A stretch of 64,000 bases of DNA from DATFKA01 sp042095835 (GTDB taxonomy: Bacteria; Bacteroidota; Bacteroidia; Chitinophagales; Saprospiraceae), in NCBI GenBank assembly GCA_042095835.1, contig JBELML010000016.1, positions 1 to 64,000 on the forward strand. Direction: 5' to 3'. Positions 54,126 to 63,008 of this stretch are shown in pieces (position 1 is the first letter of the stretch; every line of letters begins with the position of its first letter). The position numbers and the translations under genes were made by a program. A model generated the notes under the pieces. The model worked only from the letters and a program-made list of their open reading frames with translations. It searched no databases and was not told where the DNA came from.

Positions 54126-55190
54126 ATGCAAAGAATCCGCCCTATTGTCCTGCTGCTAAGTGTATTTTTGCTGGGAACCTGCCAGCAACAAACATCTGGT
54201 GTTGTCATTAAACTTCCAGAAGGTAAAAAGGTCTGCTTTCTGAATCAAACAAAAGGTCAAGAGGCGATCATTACCGACGAAGTAGATGCCTATTTTGACA
54301 AAGTTCAAAAAGACGATATCGCTGTCCAAACCAGAGGTTCGATTAACAATGAGGTTGCGCGAGAAGCTTATATCCTTGCCTATCAATGGAAACTACAAGA
54401 AGAAGTGCAAGCCTTTACAGAAAATGAAGTCACCTTCCTATCTGATATCATCAAAGATATCTACCGCATGGTGCTAAAATTAAATCCCGCCATTTTACCC
54501 GATCAGCTTAATTTCATCAAAGTAGCTGGAAAGATTTACGACTACCAAGTCCTATATACTAGAGAAAACAATATGGTTATCCCCAAGTTTCTTCTACAAA
54601 AAAGAGATAAAGAATTACTCAAAGGCTTATTGGCCCACGAACTTTTTCATATTTATTCTCGCTATCGCCCTGAACAACGCGCTGCACTCTATTCTCTTTT
54701 TGGTTTTGAAAAACTAGATACAAGCCTGGACCAAATCGATATGCCCCTTCAACTGCGTAAAACGATCATGTTCAATCCAGACGCTATGGATATGATGTAT
54801 ACGATACAGTTAGAACATGTAGATGGCACTACCCACCAATGCCTCATGCTGAGTAGTACAGAGCATCATCAATATAATCAGAGTGGCATTCGCTATTTTC
54901 CGGTTTTTTCCACCAACTTCTACGAGATCGAAGCAAAATCCTCTGGAGGCTATCGCCTTTTAACTAATGCCGATGGCTCCTCTACTGTGGATTATAGGAA
55001 TGTAGCGCCTTCTTTTTTCAAAAAAATTGGTTATAACACGGCCTATTTCTATCATCCAGATGAAATAGTAGCTGAGAATTTTTCGATTATGCTTTATGAT
55101 GTGGACTTACCCAATAAATCTGAAGAAGGACAAAAAGCAGATGCTGAAAGGTTGGAAGCACTGAAAGAAATTCTAAAATCAACACCTTGA
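54126..55190 (+). CDS. Zinc metallopeptidase-like lipoprotein (HExxH)
   Basis: I start at the ATG at 54126 (354 residues), where MQRIRPIVLLLSVFLLGTC is a lipoprotein signal; the open frame extends 38 residues further without one. The key motif is LLAHELFHIYSRYRPEQRAA, an HExxH zinc site, with a downstream VAENFSIMLYD that may hold the third ligand glutamate. This suggests a gluzincin-like peptidase, family not identified. It overlaps the start of pbpC by 4 bases, so the two are translationally coupled; a role in the envelope is likely. Confidence 0.8.
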   Translation: MQRIRPIVLLLSVFLLGTCQQQTSGVVIKLPEGKKVCFLNQTKGQEAIITDEVDAYFDKVQKDDIAVQTRGSINNEVAREAYILAYQWKLQEEVQAFTENEVTFLSDIIKDIYRMVLKLNPAILPDQLNFIKVAGKIYDYQVLYTRENNMVIPKFLLQKRDKELLKGLLAHELFHIYSRYRPEQRAALYSLFGFEKLDTSLDQIDMPLQLRKTIMFNPDAMDMMYTIQLEHVDGTTHQCLMLSSTEHHQYNQSGIRYFPVFSTNFYEIEAKSSGGYRLLTNADGSSTVDYRNVAPSFFKKIGYNTAYFYHPDEIVAENFSIMLYDVDLPNKSEEGQKADAERLEALKEILKSTP

Positions 55191-57559
55191 TTCGTCTTTT
55201 AAAAAAATACTGGAAATGGTGGGGCACTTTGCTCCTGGCTTTTCTTTTGTATTTTATTTTCTGCCTTCCAAAGCCTTTATTCGACACTCCTTATAGTGTT
55301 GTTATTGAAGATCAGGAGCAGAACCTACTAGGCGCGCTAATTGCAAAAGATGGCCAGTGGCGATTCCCTCAATCCACAGAAGCACCTCCTCTTTTTGAAG
55401 CCGCCATCATCGAATTTGAAGACCGTAGGTTTTATCGTCATCCAGGTATTGATATTCGGGCCCTAGTCCGTGCGATGAACCAGAATATTCGCAATGGTCG
55501 TATTGTTAGTGGTGGGAGCACCTTATCGATGCAAGTCATACGGCTCGCCCAACAAAACCCCAAACGCAGTCTATTCAACAAACTCAAGGAGATAGTCATG
55601 GCCCTTCGCCTGGAATTATCCTACTCCAAAAAAGAAATCCTTTTAATGTACTGTGCCCATGCTCCTTTCGGTGGCAATGTGGTCGGATTAGATGCCGCAG
55701 CATGGCGCTACTATGGAAAATCTGCTCAACTCTTATCTTGGTCAGAAGCCGCTACTTTGGCAGTGCTTCCTAATAGTCCTGGTCTGATACATCCTGGTAG
55801 AAATAGAGCCGCGCTACAAGCAAAACGCAATAGATTACTACAACGGCTTTTCGACAAACAACAAATCGATGCCATTGAATTGGAGTTAGCCCTGGAAGAG
55901 GATTTACCAGACCAGCCATTGGCATTGCCGCAGCATGTACCTCATTTATTACAACGATTAGCTCAAGACTACAAAGCGGGCCTGGTGCAGCAGCCAAGGG
56001 TTCAGTCAACCATTGATCTGGCACTACAATCAGCGGCAAATCGTAGGATGGAGCAGTATCAACTCCAGATGGCTAAAAATGAAATCCACAATGCCGCTGC
56101 ACTAATTTTGCATATTCCAAGCAATACGATTCGGGCTTATATAGGCAATGCTCCTGGAGCTGGCACCGAGCATGGCGAAATGGTGGATATCATTCGTGCC
56201 CCCAGAAGTACAGGTAGTATTTTGAAGCCTTTTTTATACAGTATGGCGCTAGAAGCCGGCACCATTTTGCCTCAATCTTTATTATCAGATACGCCTGTCA
56301 ACTTCAATGGCTATCGACCTGAAAACTACAAGCAAGATTACAATGGGGCGGTACCTGCCGACGAGGCATTAGCTCGCTCGCTAAATATTCCTTTTGTCAA
56401 CCTGCTAAAGAATCATGGTTTAGAAAAATTTCACCTAGAGCTCCAGCAATTAGGGATGTCTACCCTGCACAATGGGGCAGACCACTATGGCTTGACACTT
56501 ATCCTGGGTGGTGCCGAAGCTAATTTGGAAGAAATGACCAATCTATACGCTCGCTTGGGGCGTACCCTTAGCCTTTATTCCCAAAACAGCAGTCAATACT
56601 TAAAAAAGCCTAAGCAAGACGCTGTCTTTTACACTGATCAGCAGGAAAATGGATTGGAAATAGATTGGCAAAAAGAACCCAGCACCTACGGTGCCGCTGC
56701 TGCCTGGTATACCTTAAAAGCTATGCAGGAGGTAAAGCGCCCCGATACAGAGGGAGAATGGCAAACCTTCAGATCTGGTCGAAGGATCGCCTGGAAAACA
56801 GGTACAAGTTTTGGTTTTCGGGATGCTTGGGCGATTGGCCTGACACCAGAATATGCGGTCGGCGTCTGGGTAGGAAATGCCGATGGCGAAGGACGGCCAG
56901 GACTAGTCGGTGTGCAAGCAGCAGGGCCACTCCTCTTTGATCTATTCCGTTTATTACCCAATACAAGCTGGTTTACCACTCCTTTCGATGATTTAAAACC
57001 TAGAGCTGTATGTGCCCAAAGTGGCTATCTGGCTAGATCTTTCTGCCCAAAAGATAGCCTACTCATACCTGCGGGTTTGGAGCAACAACAAATTTGCACC
57101 TACCATCATAGATTATTTTTAGATACAACTGAGCAATTTCAGGTGACTAGCGAATGTGCTTCGCCCTTCGAAATGAAGGCGGCCTCCTGGTTTATTCTTC
57201 CTCCATTAGAGGCGCATTATTATCGAAGGTATAAACCAGATTATAGGACCGTTCCTCCTTTTGACCCCAAGTGCTTAAATGGGCTAGAGCGTTCGCCCAT
57301 GCAAATGGTTTACCCCAGAGAAAAAACCCAGATTTATGTTCCGATCGATTTAGATGGCCAACTTTCCAGAACGGTTTTTGAAGTAGCCCATAATGATGAA
57401 GCGGCAGTACTCCATTGGCATATTGATAACGAATTCATTGGAACGACCCGTCAATTTCACAGTATGGAGTTTAATCCAGCGGCTGGCATACACCAACTCA
57501 CGATTGTAGATCAAGCCGGTAATCGCTTGGAGCAGACTTTTGAAATCATTGCGAAATAA
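55187..57559 (+). CDS. pbpC: Penicillin-binding protein 1C (glycosyltransferase/transpeptidase)
   Basis: A 790-residue protein starting at TTG, in a TTGA overlap with the preceding stop; no in-frame ATG fits. After one membrane helix (WWGTLLLAFLLYFIFCLP) comes the family 51 glycosyltransferase domain: FEDRRFYRHPGIDIRALVRA, then SGGSTLSMQVIRLAQ. The transpeptidase domain has STGSILKPF (SxxK), SLN in ARSLNIPFVN, and KTGTSFGFRDAW (KTG). The C-terminal BiPBP_C domain is present (IDLDGQLSRTVFEVAHNDEA). It polymerises and crosslinks peptidoglycan. It is coupled with the upstream metallopeptidase lipoprotein gene; the usual alpha-2-macroglobulin partner is not adjacent. Confidence 0.95.
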   Translation: MIRLLKKYWKWWGTLLLAFLLYFIFCLPKPLFDTPYSVVIEDQEQNLLGALIAKDGQWRFPQSTEAPPLFEAAIIEFEDRRFYRHPGIDIRALVRAMNQNIRNGRIVSGGSTLSMQVIRLAQQNPKRSLFNKLKEIVMALRLELSYSKKEILLMYCAHAPFGGNVVGLDAAAWRYYGKSAQLLSWSEAATLAVLPNSPGLIHPGRNRAALQAKRNRLLQRLFDKQQIDAIELELALEEDLPDQPLALPQHVPHLLQRLAQDYKAGLVQQPRVQSTIDLALQSAANRRMEQYQLQMAKNEIHNAAALILHIPSNTIRAYIGNAPGAGTEHGEMVDIIRAPRSTGSILKPFLYSMALEAGTILPQSLLSDTPVNFNGYRPENYKQDYNGAVPADEALARSLNIPFVNLLKNHGLEKFHLELQQLGMSTLHNGADHYGLTLILGGAEANLEEMTNLYARLGRTLSLYSQNSSQYLKKPKQDAVFYTDQQENGLEIDWQKEPSTYGAAAAWYTLKAMQEVKRPDTEGEWQTFRSGRRIAWKTGTSFGFRDAWAIGLTPEYAVGVWVGNADGEGRPGLVGVQAAGPLLFDLFRLLPNTSWFTTPFDDLKPRAVCAQSGYLARSFCPKDSLLIPAGLEQQQICTYHHRLFLDTTEQFQVTSECASPFEMKAASWFILPPLEAHYYRRYKPDYRTVPPFDPKCLNGLERSPMQMVYPREKTQIYVPIDLDGQLSRTVFEVAHNDEAAVLHWHIDNEFIGTTRQFHSMEFNPAAGIHQLTIVDQAGNRLEQTFEIIAK

Positions 57560-57637
57560 AAAAAGGTTCCTACACTCTAGGCATATTTAGAAATGCTATC
57601 AGGAATGTAGGAACGGAGAACATACTATGAGAAAACT
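57556..57637 (-). terminator. Minus-strand hairpin unit 1 with conserved lead sequence
   Basis: On the minus strand AGTTTTCTCATAGTATG (57637-57621) is followed by a long hairpin GTTCCTACA...TGTAGGAAC and CTTTTTTT. The same lead sequence and hairpin-plus-U layout recurs 168 bp away. It may be a tandem terminator for the HK gene or a small RNA. Confidence 0.5.
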
Positions 57638-57744
57638 ACACTCCTAAGATAGGAAGTAGTGCTGGTATTATTTGATGGAATTAGGTTGAGGATAATTTTA
57701 GCCGTAGTAGGCGGAGAAAGGCTTAGGAAGTGGTCATTAGGGGC

Positions 57745-57805
57745 AAAAAAAAACCTACACCTCGAGAGAAGATGCAGGACCATTTAAACATACTATGAGA
57801 AAACT
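57745..57805 (-). terminator. Minus-strand hairpin unit 2 with conserved lead sequence
   Basis: AGTTTTCTCATAGTATG (57805-57789), then CCTGCATC paired with GGTGTAGG and a run of nine T on the minus strand. It is 118 bp after the histidine-kinase stop, so it is the natural terminator of that operon. The 363-bp pbpC-HK gap holds only these two units. On the plus strand each unit also spells a tiny ATGAGAAAACT... frame of 6-7 codons. Confidence 0.6.
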
Positions 57806-57922
57806 TTTACAAATATAAGTCCTGGATAGTTAGCAAGTTGGTGGAGATTAGAAAGCGGAGGCATCAAAGACGGTAGGAGGGCGTATTGCTTTAGAAAGCG
57901 GCGATTATTCCCTAAAAATGGA

Positions 57923-59839
57923 CTATTTGATGTGGATATCGACGATTGGAATCTTTATTTCTACCCTTGTTCCACGGGCTTGCCCTTGATCATCCATCAA
58001 ATCTATCGTATCTACAAATACCTTACGCTCCTCTTTAGAGTTATGCAGTAAGCGTAATCGCTCTTCGGTGATGGCAGTACCTTTAGATCGGTGGTTTTGA
58101 TATTTGGTATCGTGCTCTTGCATATCGCGCGCAGCTTCTCTGCCAATACCATCATCTTCGACAATGAATAAGATCGTATCTTCATCAAACAGGCGTACAA
58201 TGAGATTAACGTGCCCTTTCTTCTTGGTTCTTAAACCATGCTCAATGGCATTCTCTACATATGGCTGTACAATCATGGTTGGTACTCCCAGAATATCTTC
58301 TTCGATTTCATCGTCTACAATAACCGAATAGCTCAAAGAATCGAAACGCAGTTTCTGATTGATATACAGGTAATCCTCTAGAAACTCGAGTTCTTTTTCT
58401 AGAGAGATGGTTTCTAAATCTGAATAATAGAGACTTTGGCGCATCAGCTTAGAAAACTTGGCTAGATACTTGGCGGCGGAGTCTCCCTTATTCGAGGTGA
58501 TATAATTCTGAATTGCATTGAGCGCGTTGTACATGAAATGAGGATTCATCTGAGCGCGTAGTGCTTTCATTTGTAATTTGGCGGCCTCCAAGCGTAGCAC
58601 CTTAGCGTTTTGCTTTTCTTTTTCAGCTTCGAATTTCACCATCAACTCCAAGCGTTGATCTTCGTTGATTTCATGATGATACAACTCACTATACTTGGCA
58701 TGTTGAAGTAGGAATTCGTAGGCTTTTTGATGTTCACTGAGGTCAGCAAAAAATGTAGCAAACTCCTTATAGATGTTAGATAAGAGTTTATTATCAGACT
58801 CTGCCGAGGCATACTCCAGGGCTTCGTAAAAAAACTGCTTGGCCTCCTCTTGCCTACCTAGAGCAGCTAGAGATTGGGCGCGCCATCCACAAATATTCGC
58901 CACATTGCGCATATCATCGGGACTATAATCTCGGTAAAGAGATTCGGCTTCCTCAAATAGCTCGAGTGCTTTATCGTATGCTCTTTGTCCCATTTGGCAA
59001 AACCCTAAGTTGGCTAATGCGCCAGCTTTTACAAAGGTATTGGCATCTTGTACAATCTCCAAGCACCTTAAAAAACAAGTCTCTGCTCCCTCCAAATTAT
59101 CTAAAGCCATAAAGCCATTGCCTGCACTGAGGTAATGCCAGGATAATCGACTTTGGATTTGAGTATTTTCTGCAATCTCGATGGCAGAAAGGTGGGCTTC
59201 AATTCGCTTTTCTTGATCATCACTATGCCCATAAATATCTCCAAGACCACCGTAGATGAGCATCAGAAAATAGCAATCTTTTAAAGAAAGCTGCTGCTCG
59301 GAGGTACGCATCATCTGCTCGGCTGTCAACAGAAATTCGGTAGCAGTAGAATAAATCCCCTCGTATAAATAACTGAATCCCTCCCGACAAGCAAGGCGCG
59401 CTTCGAGTAAGGTATCCGGAAAAGCATTGAGGAGTTTTTCGGCTTTCTCGATATAGACTTCTGCCTTTTCTAGTTCTTTTAAATTGAGGCAGACACCGAG
59501 ATAATCGATGTATATTTCAGCGAGTTCCTGAGCAGGTAATTGTTGCTGCCCCAACTCCATAGCTTTTTCAAAATTGATGACTGCACTTTCGTATTTATAC
59601 AAGTGATTGTCAACGATTCCCTTATGAATGTGGAAGAATAGTTCCTGATCAGGATAATTGAGATGAACCAAAAGGTCTTCCATTTCTTGGAGGAGCTCAT
59701 CAGCGCGATGAACGTCAATAAATGCATAAACCGCGATCAATTTTTCGAGTATGGCTACACGTTGGATAGGCGCTTCACGAGATTGAAGTGCCTTTTCAAG
59801 TTCATCTGTATTGGTCTGTCGCGGAATAGATGCAACCAT
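57923..59839 (-). CDS. TPR-repeat LytS-like sensor histidine kinase
   Basis: I prefer the ATG at 59839 (638 residues). The frame reaches 59950, but that upstream part overlaps the terminator of the peptide gene. Residues about 20-420 are TPR repeats (AYDKALELFEEAESLYRDYS, HLSAIEIAENTQIQSRLSWH, KQFFYEALEYASAES). A coiled coil follows, then the His_kinase domain with RAQMNPHFMYNALNAIQNYI (the phosphoacceptor H), and an HATPase end with IVQPYVENAIEHGL (N box) and VEDDGIGREAARDM (G box). There is no membrane helix, so sensing is cytoplasmic or via a partner. It should phosphorylate the LytTR regulator encoded upstream; the peptide gene lies between them. Confidence 0.88.
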   Translation of the reverse strand: MVASIPRQTNTDELEKALQSREAPIQRVAILEKLIAVYAFIDVHRADELLQEMEDLLVHLNYPDQELFFHIHKGIVDNHLYKYESAVINFEKAMELGQQQLPAQELAEIYIDYLGVCLNLKELEKAEVYIEKAEKLLNAFPDTLLEARLACREGFSYLYEGIYSTATEFLLTAEQMMRTSEQQLSLKDCYFLMLIYGGLGDIYGHSDDQEKRIEAHLSAIEIAENTQIQSRLSWHYLSAGNGFMALDNLEGAETCFLRCLEIVQDANTFVKAGALANLGFCQMGQRAYDKALELFEEAESLYRDYSPDDMRNVANICGWRAQSLAALGRQEEAKQFFYEALEYASAESDNKLLSNIYKEFATFFADLSEHQKAYEFLLQHAKYSELYHHEINEDQRLELMVKFEAEKEKQNAKVLRLEAAKLQMKALRAQMNPHFMYNALNAIQNYITSNKGDSAAKYLAKFSKLMRQSLYYSDLETISLEKELEFLEDYLYINQKLRFDSLSYSVIVDDEIEEDILGVPTMIVQPYVENAIEHGLRTKKKGHVNLIVRLFDEDTILFIVEDDGIGREAARDMQEHDTKYQNHRSKGTAITEERLRLLHNSKEERKVFVDTIDLMDDQGQARGTRVEIKIPIVDIHIK

Positions 59840-59938
59840 TCTTTTTACCTGCCTTAATCCATTCAAGGGTTTAGTTTTTACTGAATCTCCCTGAATGAAC
59901 GTCCTCTTGAGCTTTGAGTTATTGAATAAATAAAAACA

Positions 59939-59978
59939 AAAGAGGACCATACCAATCTAGTTGATAATAGTCCTCTCT
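59939..59978 (-). terminator. Terminator/attenuator between the peptide gene and the kinase gene
   Basis: AGAGGACTAT pairs with ATGGTCCTCT on the minus strand, with a 16-18 base loop, followed by TTTGTTTTT. It lies just after the peptide stop and before the kinase. The peptide could be made from a short abundant transcript, with readthrough into the kinase. Confidence 0.65.
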
Positions 59979-60002
59979 TGCCTTAATATGTATGGTTAAT
60001 GA

Positions 60003-60149
60003 TTACTGCGGGATCGTACCGCCACAGCCGTCATTCCAGTTTTTTCCTTTCCTGGTTTTTTTACCACCACGGATATACTTCATATCGCGTTTTTTGATGG
60101 TTTTCAAGCTTTTCTTCAGCTCGTCCAGATTTGTTTTCTTTTTTCTCAT
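60003..60149 (-). CDS. Small double-glycine-leader peptide (candidate secreted signal or RiPP precursor)
   Basis: A 48-residue frame. Leader: MRKKKTNLDELKKSLKTIKK, then RDMKYIRGG. Core: KKTRKGKNWNDGCGGTIPQ. The leader follows the bacteriocin/pheromone double-glycine pattern: L-x-x-L-x-x-x-L, a hydrophobic run (M, Y-I), then GG at residues 28-29. Cleavage there would release a 19-residue basic peptide with one cysteine (residue 42). It is preceded by a 221-bp gap with a GTAACT...AGTTAC inverted repeat and followed by a U-tailed hairpin. It sits between the LytTR regulator and the TPR kinase on the same strand, like a ComC with ComDE. No C39 exporter or modifying enzyme is in the window. Confidence 0.7.
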   Translation of the reverse strand: MRKKKTNLDELKKSLKTIKKRDMKYIRGGKKTRKGKNWNDGCGGTIPQ

Positions 60150-60370
60150 AGTTGTTTATAATCGTAGGTTTTGGATTGCTTCATCCAATATTATTTCTAT
60201 CCTTAGTGTCAGTACGTTTAATCGGTTCGAAAACGGTATTTGTAACTCAAAAAAAGTTACAATCTGATCCCTAAATATACGGACTTTTCAAACACGAGTC
60301 AATATCTGAGCCCTTCTAGACCTCTATTTTCGATAGATATAATTTTACCTATCATAAAAATCCCTGACTA

Positions 60371-61138
60371 TCAATAACTTGGCCCAGCTTGCAATCTCCT
60401 CAATTGCTCCATAAATGCTGGTCTCCTACGCCTAGATACCTCAATTTCCATTTCATCATCCATAATAACGAAGCCGCCCTCCCCTTTTACAAACTTACGC
60501 ATAAAGTTGAGGTTGATGACATGGCGCTTATGTACCCGATAGAAGTTGAAAGGCGCCAGCATTTCCTCGTAGGATTTAATGGTTTTAGAGGCGGTGATTT
60601 TCTCTCCGTTATACATATAAATATGGGTATAGTTATCTTCTGCCTCAAAGCGTACAATATCCTTAATATTGACAAAATAAATGCCATCTACGGCCGAGAT
60701 GCTCATCTTTGTAAAAGCATTCGGATTATTGAAGTGATTGGTAAACAACTCCAATCTGCGATCCATTTCATTCTGCCTTTTGAGCACAATTCTAGAGACA
60801 GCTACCTTTAAAGCATCTGGGTCGATGGGCTTAAGGATATAGCCAATAGAAGAATAGTCGCAAGCACGAATCGCATATTCTTGATAAGCTGTGACAAAAA
60901 TAATTTCAAAATTGATCGGTCTGAGTTGGTTCAGCATTTTGAACACCAAGCCATCGGGAAGACTAATATCTAAAAACGCAACATCTGGTTTTGGTCCATT
61001 AGGCCCCAATAGTTGGAGACCTTCCGCAATATTACTGGCATCTCCCACGACCTCTACACCTTCTGCATGTTGGTTGATTAAATTTTTTAGGTTGTTCAAC
61101 CCGTTGATCTCATCTTCTACAATTACTGCTCTGATCAC
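60371..61138 (-). CDS. LytTR-family response regulator
   Basis: A 255-residue protein. The receiver domain (1-125) has the acidic pair in VIVEDE, the phosphoacceptor D57 in DVAFLDISLPDG, T83 and K103 in YILKPID. The LytTR domain (about 145-250) has VNIKDIVRFEAEDNYTHIYM, KTIKSYEEMLAPFNFYRVHK and RHVINLNFMRKF. It binds direct-repeat sites and activates transcription. It is followed on the same strand by the peptide gene and the kinase, so it may control the peptide. Confidence 0.93.
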   Translation of the reverse strand: MIRAVIVEDEINGLNNLKNLINQHAEGVEVVGDASNIAEGLQLLGPNGPKPDVAFLDISLPDGLVFKMLNQLRPINFEIIFVTAYQEYAIRACDYSSIGYILKPIDPDALKVAVSRIVLKRQNEMDRRLELFTNHFNNPNAFTKMSISAVDGIYFVNIKDIVRFEAEDNYTHIYMYNGEKITASKTIKSYEEMLAPFNFYRVHKRHVINLNFMRKFVKGEGGFVIMDDEMEIEVSRRRRPAFMEQLRRLQAGPSY

Positions 61139-61333
61139 ACTTTTATATTTAAATTAGAATTAATTGTCGATCTAATACGCTGAAATCTTTAATTCAGCGT
61201 ATTTATAAGAACGTGAAATGATTGAATCTCATTGGATAAAAAGCGAATAGTTATTTTTATACCTATCTTATCCTTTTATCATCACTCAACATTTCAGAAC
61301 CCTAAGTTGATAAATATACGAACTTAATCCAAT

Positions 61334-62170
61334 ATGACAGGTATGGCTACCAAGAAAAGCGAAGAGATCAGGAATCCAACTAAGGAAAAAATCCACGAAA
61401 TTATTTTTGAAGCGGATACCCCAGCGGGAAAAACGTTCGATATCATTCTGCTAGTGGCAATTGTAGCGAGTTTAGCGGTAGTAATCATTGAGAGTGTAGA
61501 TTCCATCAGCAATCGGTATATTGACTTCTTTATTTGGGCCGAAGTGTTTTTTACTATTTTATTTACACTAGAATATGCCCTCCGCATTTATTGCGTTTAT
61601 AGACCTTGGAAATACATTTTCAGCTTTTTCGGCATCATTGATTTCTTAGCCATTTTACCCGGCTATCTTAGTTTGGTCATCAGTGGCTCGCAGTACTTAT
61701 TGGTGATCCGAGGACTGAGACTTATCCGTGTTTTCAGAATTTTCAAGCTTGGCCACTTTCTCAATGAAGGAGAAGTCATCATTAATGCGCTGCGGGCAAG
61801 CCGAGCGAAGATAACCGTCTTCTTGACCTTTATCACCATCAATACGGTCATCATTGGCGCCATGATGTACTTGGTAGAGGGTGGAAGCAATGATTCCTTT
61901 TCCAGTATACCGCGAGGCATCTATTGGGCAATTGTGACGCTGACTACCGTAGGCTATGGCGATATCACTCCAGTGACGCCAATTGGCCAGTTTCTCTCTG
62001 CTCTAGTAATGATTTTGGGTTATGCAGTCCTAGCTGTACCGACGGGTATCGTTTCGGCCGAGATGATCAACGAGAACCGTAAAAACAACACCCAAGCTTG
62101 CCGTTATTGTGGTAGTGAAGGGCACGATGATGATGCTGTGCACTGTAAGTATTGCGGAGAACAGCTATAG
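61334..62170 (+). CDS. Voltage-gated K+ channel (Kv type) with C-terminal zinc ribbon
   Basis: A 278-residue protein with six membrane helices. The S4-like segment carries Arg at about every third position (LVIRGLRLIRVFRIFKLG). The pore has the K+ selectivity filter TTVGYGDITP. After the S6 helix and MINENRKNN there is an extra C-terminal zinc ribbon, C-R-Y-C...C-K-Y-C-G (residues about 257-275). KvAP-like bacterial channels end before such a module, so the ribbon is an addition. It sets membrane potential or K+ flux. It is divergent from the LytTR regulator and convergent with modC. Confidence 0.92.
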   Translation: MTGMATKKSEEIRNPTKEKIHEIIFEADTPAGKTFDIILLVAIVASLAVVIIESVDSISNRYIDFFIWAEVFFTILFTLEYALRIYCVYRPWKYIFSFFGIIDFLAILPGYLSLVISGSQYLLVIRGLRLIRVFRIFKLGHFLNEGEVIINALRASRAKITVFLTFITINTVIIGAMMYLVEGGSNDSFSSIPRGIYWAIVTLTTVGYGDITPVTPIGQFLSALVMILGYAVLAVPTGIVSAEMINENRKNNTQACRYCGSEGHDDDAVHCKYCGEQL

Positions 62171-62180
62171 AATTTCTCAT

Positions 62181-63008
62181 TCAAAAGTTACCGATCTCTA
62201 CTCGGTCACCAAGAGACCAATTGGGCAATTTGGAGAGGCTTAATTCCATCTCCTTTCCCTCTACGACCAGCAGCACACTAAAGCCGTCTTCTACCTTTTG
62301 AATAGCCTTGATCTGGCCTATAATCTTAGTAGAAAAAGAAGGTAAGATTTGCTCTGGTTTTCCTTGGTCTATGACTTTTCCAGACTCAAGCCGCAGGACC
62401 TGATCAGCCATTTTATACAAATCATTTTCATCGTGCGTAACTAAAATGGTAGTTAACTGCAGCTGTTGGTGTATCTCCAGCATAAAAGTCTGCAAGCGTC
62501 TACGCAAGGCGGAGTCCAGTGCCGTAAAGGGTTCGTCTAATAATAAAATTTGAGGCTCTTGTACAAGGGCCCGAGCTAAAGCAACTCTTTGTCGTTGACC
62601 GCCAGATAAACGCTGCGGGTACTGCTGACGGAGGTCTCCAATTTCCATCATTTCTAGCAACTCATCGACCCTAGATTGCCCCTGATTGGGAGACAAGGCA
62701 AACTTTAGATTCCGCTCAACCGTCATATTGGGGAAAAGCGCATAGTCTTGAAAGAGGTAGCCTATTTTTCTAGCCTGAGGCTTGAGCCAAATCTTCTGCG
62801 CCGTATCTAACCATACCTGACCATCGACGATTATCTTCCCTTCTTGGGGTTGAAAAAGGCCTGCAAGGGTTCTCAGTATCGTTGTTTTACCTGCTCCAGA
62901 AGGACCATAAAGGCCCAATAATTGTTGCCCTGGAATTTGAAGGTCTATTTCCAAATCCATAATACCTTCTGCCGACTGAAGTGGATGTTGGACCTGCATC
63001 CTAATCAT
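62181..63008 (-). CDS. modC: Molybdate ABC transporter ATP-binding protein
   Basis: A 275-residue ATPase: Walker A GPSGAGKTT, Q-loop GYLFQDYALFPNMTVERNLK, signature LSGGQRQRVALARAL, Walker B ILLLDEPFTALD, H-loop VTHDE. The C-terminal 60 residues may be a short MOP-like part but are smaller than in E. coli ModC. It powers molybdate (or tungstate) uptake. It overlaps modB by 4 bp. Confidence 0.9.
   Translation of the reverse strand: MIRMQVQHPLQSAEGIMDLEIDLQIPGQQLLGLYGPSGAGKTTILRTLAGLFQPQEGKIIVDGQVWLDTAQKIWLKPQARKIGYLFQDYALFPNMTVERNLKFALSPNQGQSRVDELLEMMEIGDLRQQYPQRLSGGQRQRVALARALVQEPQILLLDEPFTALDSALRRRLQTFMLEIHQQLQLTTILVTHDENDLYKMADQVLRLESGKVIDQGKPEQILPSFSTKIIGQIKAIQKVEDGFSVLLVVEGKEMELSLSKLPNWSLGDRVEIGNF

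Noticed and set aside
59992..60267. 91-residue plus-strand frame opposite the peptide gene
   Set aside because: It is F/S-rich antisense of a Lys-rich peptide with no family resemblance; the minus-strand GG-leader frame is better supported.
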